DNA of 6,292 bases from Bacteroidota bacterium (GTDB taxonomy: Bacteria > Bacteroidota > Bacteroidia > Bacteroidales > UBA1715), in NCBI GenBank assembly GCA_029266015.1, contig JAJUFK010000145.1:1-6292 (forward strand), in the 5' to 3' direction. The position numbers and the translations under genes are program-made. Shown here piece after piece: positions 1-5,641 of this stretch (position 1 is its first letter; the number at the start of each line of letters is the position of its first letter). The notes under the pieces were generated by a model, which did not search any database, was not told the origin of the DNA, and saw only the letters and a list, made by a program, of their open reading frames with translations.

Positions 1-1164
1 GGTATAATTGTAGACGAAAATGCAAAATTAGAAGAAGAGCTTATTGTTCGCCCCACATCAGAAACCATAATTTGGAATACATACAAAAATTGGATACAAT
101 CATATAGAGATTTACCCATATTATGTAATCAATGGGCCAATGTTGTACGTTGGGAAATGAGAACACGATTATTTTTAAGAACAGCAGAATTCTTATGGCA
201 AGAAGGACATACTGCTCATGCTACAAAACAAGAAGCAATGGAAGAAGCAGAAAAGATGATTCGAGTATATGCTGATTTTGCCGAAAACTTCTTAGCTCTT
301 CCTGTGATTATGGGTGCAAAAACGGCTAACGAACGATTTGCCGGAGCTTTAGAAACATATACCATTGAAGCTCTCATGCAAGATGGTAAAGCATTACAAT
401 CAGGCACATCACACTTTTTAGGTCAAAATTTTGCAAAAGCTTTTGATGTAACATTTACAACTAAAGAAGGTACTTTAGATTATGTTTGGGCTACATCATG
501 GGGAGTTTCTACTCGATTAATGGGAGCTCTTATAATGGCTCATTCTGATGATAATGGATTGGTATTACCTCCAAAACTTGCTCCTATACAAGTTGTAATA
601 GTTCCAATATACAAAGGTGAAGAGCAATTGACTTTAATTTCAGAAAAAGCAGTTAAGATTAAAAATAAATTAGAATTGTTGGGTATAAGTGTTAAGTATG
701 ATAATAGAGATACACAAAAGCCCGGATGGAAATTTGCAGAATATGAATTAAAAGGAGTCCCTATACGAATAGCTATAGGACCACGAGATATAGAACAAGG
801 TACAGTTGAAGTTGCCAGAAGAGATACATTAACAAAAGAAATTTATCCGATATCAGGAATAGAACACACTATTCTAGAATTACTGGAATCTATTCAAACA
901 AACATTTATCAAAAAGCACTAAGGTTTAGAGAAGACAATACAATAAAGGTAAACTCATACGATGAATTTAAAAAAGCAATTGAAAAACAATCAGGTTTTG
1001 TTTTAGCACACTGGGATGGCACGTCGGAAACGGAAGAAAAAATTAAACAAGAAACTAAAGCTACTATACGTTGTATACCTTTTAATACAAAACCAGAAGA
1101 AGGAACATGTATTTATTCAGGAAACCCATCGAAACAACGTGTTATATTTGCAATTGCATATTAA
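1..1164 (+). CDS. proS: Prolyl-tRNA synthetase, archaeal/eukaryotic-like type (5'-truncated by window edge)
   Basis: Cytoplasmic class II aminoacyl-tRNA synthetase that activates proline with ATP and charges tRNA-Pro. Reading frame 1 is open from base 1, so the gene enters from the left; 387 codons are visible and about 100 N-terminal residues are probably missing, judging from the usual length near 490. The ATG at 157 is internal, since strongly conserved ProRS sequence precedes it (VRPTSETIIW, near 49-78). Motif 2 lies at about 178-225 (RTAEFLWQEGHTAHAT). The proline-pocket segment GTSHFLGQNFAKAFDV is at about 400-450. Motif 3, TSWGVSTRLMGAL with its arginine at 514-516, is at about 493-531. 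The anticodon-binding domain starts near 586 (IQVVIVPIYKGEE), and a C-terminal zinc-type domain ends in tyrosine (FAIAY), as in this subtype. No editing insertion separates motifs 2 and 3. Of the four cysteines that bind zinc in many relatives, only one position appears to be kept (Cys at 1108-1110). The gene converges on rnz. Confidence 0.97.
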   Translation, partial: GIIVDENAKLEEELIVRPTSETIIWNTYKNWIQSYRDLPILCNQWANVVRWEMRTRLFLRTAEFLWQEGHTAHATKQEAMEEAEKMIRVYADFAENFLALPVIMGAKTANERFAGALETYTIEALMQDGKALQSGTSHFLGQNFAKAFDVTFTTKEGTLDYVWATSWGVSTRLMGALIMAHSDDNGLVLPPKLAPIQVVIVPIYKGEEQLTLISEKAVKIKNKLELLGISVKYDNRDTQKPGWKFAEYELKGVPIRIAIGPRDIEQGTVEVARRDTLTKEIYPISGIEHTILELLESIQTNIYQKALRFREDNTIKVNSYDEFKKAIEKQSGFVLAHWDGTSETEEKIKQETKATIRCIPFNTKPEEGTCIYSGNPSKQRVIFAIAY

Positions 1165-2072
1165 AAATAATATGTTTCTAAATCTTGCACTGCTTTAGTA
1201 TTTGGGAATATAGTTTGAGCTTCTTTTTCTAGTTCAATTACAGATTTATATCGAGCAGAAAAATGCCCAATTAATAATTGTTTTGCATTACACATTTGTG
1301 CAAAATCAGCAGCCTGAAGTGCCGTAGAATGATAGGTTTCTTTTGCTCTATCTAACAAATTATGAGAGAATGTAGCTTCATGATATAATAATGTAACATT
1401 CTGAAAATATTGCGATATAGAAGCATAAAATAATGTATCACTTATATATACATATGATTTGGGTGCTAAAGGAGGAATGGCTATAAGATTATTTTTAATA
1501 ACATGAGTATTGTCTATTTCTATATCCTCACCTCTTTTAGCAGTTAATATTTGAGGAATAGTTAATTTATATAACTCTATTGCTTCTTTTAAAACGGTAT
1601 AATCTTTTGGTTTTTCTTTAAAATAAAATCCCCAAGTATCAATTCTATGATGTAATTTGAATGCATAAATATCTACCTTTTTATCAGAATAAACTAACGC
1701 AAATGGTTCATTCGGTAAATCAATAAAATATATAGGAAATGTTAATTCTGAAACTAAAAATTCTAATTGAAACTGTACAATTTTTTGAAATCCTTTTGGT
1801 GCAAATATCCTAAGCGGGGTTTTTCTTCCCAATAAAGTGAAAGATGATAAAACGCCAAAAATACCAAGATAATGGTCACCATGGAGATGACTAATAAAAA
1901 TTGCCTGTATTTTTGAAAAAGATATATTTGCTCTTCTCAATTGAATTTGGGTGCCCTCTCCACAATCAATCAAAAAAAAACGCTCAAGCATTTGTAATAC
2001 TTGAGCGCTAGAAAATCTTTGAGATGTTGGTAATGCTGAACTACTTCCTAAAATAGTAAGAGCATTTTCCAT
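1161..2072 (-). CDS. rnz: Ribonuclease Z (tRNA 3'-endonuclease)
   Basis: Metallo-beta-lactamase-fold endonuclease that removes the 3' trailer from precursor tRNAs in the cytoplasm. The 303 residues match the short RNase Z form. Visible zinc ligands are the HxHxDH motif (SHLHGDHYLG: H62, H64, D66, H67), H142 in the LHHR segment, D212 in YISDT, and H270 in IGHFSARY. Other family landmarks are the N-terminal LGSSSALPT strand, the DCGEGTQ loop (residues 36-42), YHEATF (230-235) and HSTALQAA (248-255). A short exosite arm with KRGED lies at about 160-195. The ATG at 2070-2072 puts the LTILGSSSA strand right at the N-terminus, as expected. It lies 8 bases downstream of the STAS gene, with no convincing ribosome-binding site in the gap, so the two are probably cotranscribed and perhaps translationally coupled. 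Its stop codon overlaps that of proS. The coding strand has a T9 run at 1972-1980, but the frame is intact. Confidence 0.97.
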   Translation of the reverse strand: MENALTILGSSSALPTSQRFSSAQVLQMLERFFLIDCGEGTQIQLRRANISFSKIQAIFISHLHGDHYLGIFGVLSSFTLLGRKTPLRIFAPKGFQKIVQFQLEFLVSELTFPIYFIDLPNEPFALVYSDKKVDIYAFKLHHRIDTWGFYFKEKPKDYTVLKEAIELYKLTIPQILTAKRGEDIEIDNTHVIKNNLIAIPPLAPKSYVYISDTLFYASISQYFQNVTLLYHEATFSHNLLDRAKETYHSTALQAADFAQMCNAKQLLIGHFSARYKSVIELEKEAQTIFPNTKAVQDLETYYF

Positions 2073-2080
2073 TTCATTAC

Positions 2081-2428
2081 TTACATACTTTGAAATACAA
2101 CTTCTTCTGCTTTTTCAATATTTGGAGCAATATTAAGAACAGAATCTAATTGTGAAATTGTAACTAATCGTTCAACAGCTGTTTGTAAACCACATAAAAC
2201 GAAAGTACCATTTGCATTTTTACATAATCTGTTTGCAACTAAAATTGCACTTAATCCAGAAGAGTCGCAATATCTGCAATTTGAAAGATCAAGTATAATA
2301 TTTTTCTCTTTATTACCTGAAATAAGTACTAATTCTGACTTTAAAGATGGTGCTATTTGCGAATCCAACTTATCTGACAATACCTCTATCAGTGTATGGG
2401 TGTCTTTTTTTGTTATTTTGCATTCCAT
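2081..2428 (-). CDS. STAS-domain protein, anti-sigma-factor-antagonist-like
   Basis: A 115-residue single-domain protein of the STAS family, to which SpoIIAA/RsbV anti-anti-sigma factors belong. The fold signature is clear: an N-terminal beta strand (TLIEVLSDKLDSQIAPSL, residues 12-29), a central strand NIILDLSNC (43-51), then the DSSGL loop at residues 55-59 followed by helix SAILVANRLCK. A second strand, TFVLCGL (75-81), and a helix with AVERLVTISQLDSVL complete the domain. By alignment with SpoIIAA, Ser57 is the likely phosphorylation site. Family members typically bind a serine kinase/anti-sigma protein and release its partner when unphosphorylated; no kinase or phosphatase partner is present here, so the actual partner is unknown. 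The start at 2426-2428 gives the full domain and has GGAAAAACA just upstream, at most a weak Shine-Dalgarno match. It lies 8 bases before rnz and 76 bases after rpsA, and may have its own promoter. Confidence 0.88.
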   Translation of the reverse strand: MECKITKKDTHTLIEVLSDKLDSQIAPSLKSELVLISGNKEKNIILDLSNCRYCDSSGLSAILVANRLCKNANGTFVLCGLQTAVERLVTISQLDSVLNIAPNIEKAEEVVFQSM

Positions 2429-2455
2429 TGTTTTTCCGATTTAGTTTCAACAGAG

Positions 2456-2486
2456 TAAAGATAATGTAAGCTTTGTAAAAAACAAA
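2456..2486 (-). promoter_or_regulatory. Candidate Bacteroidota-type promoter for the STAS-rnz operon
   Basis: Read on the minus strand, TTTG (2486-2483) is followed after exactly 19 bases by TATCTTTA (2463-2456). The Bacteroidota primary-sigma consensus is TTTG, about 19-21 bases, TAnnTTTG, so only the last base of the -7 element differs. Transcription would start around 2449-2452, giving a leader of roughly 20-25 bases for the STAS gene. The -33 element lies inside the hairpin that follows rpsA. AT-rich sequence makes chance matches common, so this is a candidate only. Confidence 0.45.
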
Positions 2487-2496
2487 GCTTACATTA
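2462..2496 (-). terminator. Hairpin downstream of rpsA, probable terminator or attenuator
   Basis: A perfect 15-bp inverted repeat: 2462-2476 pairs with 2482-2496 around a 5-base loop, with AAGCTTT in each arm. It begins 8 bases after the rpsA stop codon, where an intrinsic terminator would be expected. For rpsA transcripts the sequence after the stem (TCTTTACTCTG) is only mildly T-rich, so termination may be partial, letting some transcription read into STAS-rnz, or the hairpin may protect the rpsA 3' end. The other side of the stem (2497-2509) is T-rich on the plus strand but lies against the end of rpsA. Confidence 0.65.
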
Positions 2497-2504
2497 AAAT
2501 ATTT

Positions 2505-4487
2505 TTATTTTTTATTTGCTTTTTTTTCTTCTGCCTTTTTCAATTCAGATTTCAAATTAGCTAAATCAGATACATCACCAAGCGTTGTTTTCTCGATTGT
2601 ATCATTCATTTTTTTCATTGTTTTTTTAGTTGCAGCAGCTTTTGCTTGTTTTTCAGAATCTTCTTGTGCTTTTTTTGCATCCTCAAAAGTTCTGGTATGT
2701 GAAACAAAAATCTTTTTAGCATCTTTAGAGAATTCTATTACTTTAAAGTCTAATTTTTCATCAACTTTTGCTTGAGTACCATCTTCTTTTACAATATGAC
2801 TTGGAATAGATATAGCTTCTACTCCATATGGTAATGCAATCACAACATTTTTTTCGCTTACTTCTACAACTGTTCCTTCATGTATTGAATCTACATTAAA
2901 TATAGTTTCAAACACATCCCACGGATTTTCTTCTAATTGTTTGTGACCTAAACTTAATCTGCGATTTTCTTTGTCAACTTCCAATACTACCACTTCAATT
3001 TCTGCACCTACAGAAGTAAATTCTGCAGGATGTTTAATTTTTTTAGTCCATGATAAATCAGAAATATGAATTAAACCGTCAACTCCTTCTTCAATTTCTA
3101 CAAACACGCCAAAATTAGTAAAGTTTCGTACTATAGCTTTGTGTTTACTGTTAATTGGATATTTTGTATCAATTGAGTCCCAAGGATCAGCTTTTAATTG
3201 TTTAATACCTAAAGACATTTTTCGCTCTTCTCTATCCAAAGTTAAAACAACAGCTTCAACTTCATCTCCTACGTTTAAGAATTCTTGAGCACTACGTAGG
3301 TGTTGAGACCATGACATTTCTGAAACGTGAATTAACCCTTCAATTCCGGGAGCAATTTCTACAAAAGCTCCATAATCTGCCATAACTACAACTTTACCTT
3401 TTACTTTATCACCAATTTGTAAATCTTTATCAAGAGTATCCCAAGGATGTGATGTTAATTGTTTTAAACCTAATGCAATACGTTTTTTCTCATCATCAAA
3501 ATCAAGTATTACAACATTTATTTTCTCATCTAATTTAACAATTTCTTCAGGATGAGTAATACGTCCCCAAGATAAGTCTGTAATATGAATTAATCCATCT
3601 ACGCCACCAAGGTCAATGAATACTCCATAGGTTGTAATATTTTTAACGATTCCTTCAAGTACTTGTCCTTTTTCAAGTTTCGATATAATTTCTTTTTTCT
3701 GAACTTCAAGTTCTGCTTCAATAAGTGCTTTATGAGAAACAACAACATTTTTGAATTCATGATTAATTTTAACAACTTTGAATTCCATTGTTTTTCCTAC
3801 ATATACATCGTAATCACGAATAGGTTTCACATCTATTTGTGAACCAGGTAAGAATGCTTCTATTCCGAATACATCTACAATCATACCACCTTTAGTACGA
3901 CATTTAACATATCCTTTTACTATTTCGTTTTCTTCTAACGCTTGATTTACACGATCCCATGATTTAAGAGCACGTGCTTTTTTATGTGATAATAGTAATT
4001 GTCCTGATTTATCTTCTTGGCTTTCAACAAATACCTCTACTTTGTCACCCGGTTTTAATTCAGGATTGTAACGAAATTCATTAACATTTACAATACCATC
4101 TGATTTATATCCGATATTAACAACTACTTCGCGTTTTGATACAGAAACAACAACACCTTCAACTACTTCGTTTTCTGAAACTGTTGACAATGTTTTATCA
4201 TACATTGCCTCTAAATTTACGCGTTCTTTACTTGAATAATAATTTTGATTTGTTTCAAATTTTTCCCAATCAAAATCGTCTTGTGCAGCTTTTGCTGCGG
4301 TAACAATTGAATCAATTTCTTCATCAGATGCACTATCTTCTTCTACAACCTCATCATCTTCTAAATCTTCATCATCTTCAGAATCAAAATCTTCACCTTC
4401 AATTTGTTCTACATCTTCAACATTTGTAACATCTAAAGTGTCATTGTTTTCGATTTCTTCGTTTTGTTTTTTTTCTTTTTTAGTCAT
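2505..4487 (-). CDS. rpsA: 30S ribosomal protein S1
   Basis: Ribosomal protein bS1, which holds mRNA on the 30S subunit and helps unwind it during initiation; it should be especially important where Shine-Dalgarno signals are weak. The 660 residues contain six S1 (OB-fold) RNA-binding domains at about 104-169, 186-253, 271-343, 356-431, 443-518 and 530-599. Domains 3-5 carry the classic pattern YGVF/YGAF/FGVF, then GLIHxSxxSW. Domains 1 and 2, which dock to the ribosome in E. coli, are more divergent (NIGYKSDGIV; KCRTKGGMIVDVFGIEAFLPG). Linkers of the form KQL...PWD recur exactly every 87 residues. A strongly acidic N-terminal tail (22 of residues 25-60 are Asp/Glu) and a Lys/Ala/Glu-rich C-terminal tail (about 602-660) flank the domains. 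The acidic tail is longer than I recall for Bacteroides S1. The ATG at 4485-4487 has no Shine-Dalgarno sequence; the leader is almost pure A/T. The gene is divergent from rpoD and ends in a hairpin. Confidence 0.97.
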   Translation of the reverse strand: MTKKEKKQNEEIENNDTLDVTNVEDVEQIEGEDFDSEDDEDLEDDEVVEEDSASDEEIDSIVTAAKAAQDDFDWEKFETNQNYYSSKERVNLEAMYDKTLSTVSENEVVEGVVVSVSKREVVVNIGYKSDGIVNVNEFRYNPELKPGDKVEVFVESQEDKSGQLLLSHKKARALKSWDRVNQALEENEIVKGYVKCRTKGGMIVDVFGIEAFLPGSQIDVKPIRDYDVYVGKTMEFKVVKINHEFKNVVVSHKALIEAELEVQKKEIISKLEKGQVLEGIVKNITTYGVFIDLGGVDGLIHITDLSWGRITHPEEIVKLDEKINVVILDFDDEKKRIALGLKQLTSHPWDTLDKDLQIGDKVKGKVVVMADYGAFVEIAPGIEGLIHVSEMSWSQHLRSAQEFLNVGDEVEAVVLTLDREERKMSLGIKQLKADPWDSIDTKYPINSKHKAIVRNFTNFGVFVEIEEGVDGLIHISDLSWTKKIKHPAEFTSVGAEIEVVVLEVDKENRRLSLGHKQLEENPWDVFETIFNVDSIHEGTVVEVSEKNVVIALPYGVEAISIPSHIVKEDGTQAKVDEKLDFKVIEFSKDAKKIFVSHTRTFEDAKKAQEDSEKQAKAAATKKTMKKMNDTIEKTTLGDVSDLANLKSELKKAEEKKANKK

Positions 4488-4532
4488 TTTAAATAATTAA
4501 TAGTTAGACATTATATATATTTTTTGGAGCGG

Positions 4533-4540
4533 CAAAAATA
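4533..4540 (-). promoter_or_regulatory. Candidate -7 promoter element for rpsA
   Basis: On the minus strand the bases read TATTTTTG, a full match to the Bacteroidota -7 consensus TAnnTTTG. It lies 45 bases upstream of the rpsA start, implying a leader of roughly 35-40 bases made almost only of A and T. The -33 element is poor: the expected position near 4558-4563 reads ATAGTT rather than TTTG. The perfect -7 match and the location ahead of a highly expressed gene support the call. Confidence 0.5.
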
Positions 4541-4629
4541 TAAAACTTTATTTATTTAACTATTAATATTTTATAAATTTTTACAATTATTTTTTTGATT
4601 ATATATAAATATTAAGGAAAAAATTACGA

Positions 4630-4641
4630 AGTTTGCAAACT
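4630..4641. promoter_or_regulatory. Perfect 12-bp palindrome upstream of rpoD, possible operator or -33 element
   Basis: AGTTTGCAAACT is its own reverse complement and lies 55 bases before the rpoD start in the rpsA/rpoD divergent region. It contains TTTG (4632-4635). Exactly 19 bases later, TATCGTAC (4655-4662) keeps the TA of a -7 element but matches the TTTG half poorly, so the palindrome may overlap a weak rpoD promoter. It may equally be a dimeric regulator site or a chance match in AT-rich DNA. No regulator can be named from this. Confidence 0.35.
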
Positions 4642-4677
4642 ATTTCTGAAAGGATATCGTACAAATGTTGACATATA

Positions 4678-4694
4678 TAAAAAAGGATTTTTTA
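4678..4694 (+). promoter_or_regulatory. rpoD ribosome-binding site in the loop of a small A/U hairpin
   Basis: AAGGA (4683-4687) ends 9 bases before the rpoD ATG and resembles a Shine-Dalgarno sequence. Its GGA is flanked by TAAAAAA on the left and TTTTTTA on the right, which can pair as a 7-bp A-U stem with GGA as a 3-base loop. The stem is weak, so it may be only marginally stable. Confidence 0.4.
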
Positions 4695-4696
4695 CT

Positions 4697-5560
4697 ATGA
4701 GGCAACTTAAAATAACTAAACAGGTTACAAATCGTGATACACCATCGTTAGATAAATATCTACATGAAATTGGTAAAGTTGATTTAATTTCTGCTGAAGA
4801 AGAAGTTGAATTAGCTAAACGTATTCGCGAAGGTGATCAAAAAGCATTAGATAAACTTATTAAAGCAAACTTACGTTTCGTAGTATCTGTATCTAAACAA
4901 TATCAAAATCAAGGATTAAGTTTACCCGATTTAATAAATGAAGGTAATTTAGGATTAATTAAAGCAGCACAACGTTTTGATGAAACTCGTGGTTTTAAAT
5001 TTATTTCATACGCAGTATGGTGGATTCGTCAATCAATTTTACAAGCGTTAGCTGAACAAGCACGTATTGTAAGATTACCACTAAACAAAATTGGTTCTAT
5101 TAATAAAATTAATAAAACTCTTTCTAATTTAGAACAAGAATTTGAACGTGAACCAACTGCCGAAGAAATTGCAGCAGAACTTGATTGTAGTGCTCGTGAT
5201 GTAAAAGAATCACTTAAAAATTCCGGTCGCCATATTTCTATGGATGCTCCTTTATCTCAAAGTGAAGAGGGTACATTATATGATGTATTAGACAATAAGG
5301 ATACTCCTTCGCCTGATCAAATTCTTATGCAAGAATCATTGCGTAAAGAAATTGAACGAGCTATATCAACTCTTACAGAACGTGAAGCAAGTATTATTCG
5401 TTTATATTTTGGGTTAGGACAAAAAAACCCGTATACACTTGAAGAAATTGGCAGCGAATTTGGATTAACCCGCGAACGTGTTCGTCAAATTAAAGAAAAA
5501 GCTGTTCGTAGACTAAAACATACCTCACGAAGCAAAATATTAAAAACATATTTAGGTTAA
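4697..5560 (+). CDS. rpoD: Primary RNA polymerase sigma factor (sigma-70 family, Bacteroidota type)
   Basis: Housekeeping sigma subunit that directs RNA polymerase to promoters. The 287 residues match the short Bacteroidota primary sigma, which has no region 1.1. Region 1.2 is at about 16-47 (PSLDKYLHEIGKVDLISAEE). Region 2 is at about 49-122, with core-binding LRFVVSVSKQYQNQGLSLPD, DLINEGNLGLIKAAQRFD, and the -10 recognition/melting segment GFKFISYAVWWIRQSI. Region 3 is at about 123-178, followed by the 3.2 finger around SMDAPLSQSEEG (181-192). Region 4 is at about 213-280, with the helix-turn-helix TLEEIGSEFGLTRERVRQIK (247-266) that contacts the upstream element. All regions are intact, which favours a primary rather than an alternative sigma. 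The ATG at 4697 is preceded by AAGGA at a 9-base spacing. The gene stands alone, divergent from rpsA, and is followed by a strong terminator. Confidence 0.96.
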   Translation: MRQLKITKQVTNRDTPSLDKYLHEIGKVDLISAEEEVELAKRIREGDQKALDKLIKANLRFVVSVSKQYQNQGLSLPDLINEGNLGLIKAAQRFDETRGFKFISYAVWWIRQSILQALAEQARIVRLPLNKIGSINKINKTLSNLEQEFEREPTAEEIAAELDCSARDVKESLKNSGRHISMDAPLSQSEEGTLYDVLDNKDTPSPDQILMQESLRKEIERAISTLTEREASIIRLYFGLGQKNPYTLEEIGSEFGLTRERVRQIKEKAVRRLKHTSRSKILKTYLG

Positions 5561-5578
5561 TATGTTTTTATATTATAA

Positions 5579-5619
5579 TATAAAAAAAGGTTGTTTTAAA
5601 AAAACAACCTTTTTTTATA
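5579..5619. terminator. Bidirectional intrinsic terminator between rpoD and the TonB-receptor gene
   Basis: A perfect 19-bp inverted repeat: 5579-5597 pairs with 5601-5619 around an AAA loop. The core GGTTGTTTT/AAAACAACC is bordered by A7 (5582-5588) and T7 (5610-5616), giving a terminal T-run on either strand. It starts 18 bases after the rpoD stop and lies 22 bases beyond the end of the convergent receptor gene, so it can terminate both transcripts. Confidence 0.92.
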
Positions 5620-5641
5620 CAATTATGTTCTCTTCAAAATA

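Noticed and set aside
157..159. ATG as start of proS
   Set aside because: Conserved ProRS sequence is encoded in frame from base 1, so this is an internal methionine.
216..407. Minus-strand open frame of 63 codons
   Set aside because: Lies wholly inside proS, whose protein is strongly conserved; the minus-strand product resembles no family I recognise.
1016..1198. Plus-strand open frame of 60 codons, lysine-rich then hydrophobic
   Set aside because: Shifted frame of the proS 3' end running into rnz antisense; composition reflects A-rich codons.
4668..4673. TTGACA resembling an E. coli -35 element before rpoD
   Set aside because: A -10 element at normal spacing would fall on the rpoD start codon, and the Bacteroidota primary sigma does not use this consensus.
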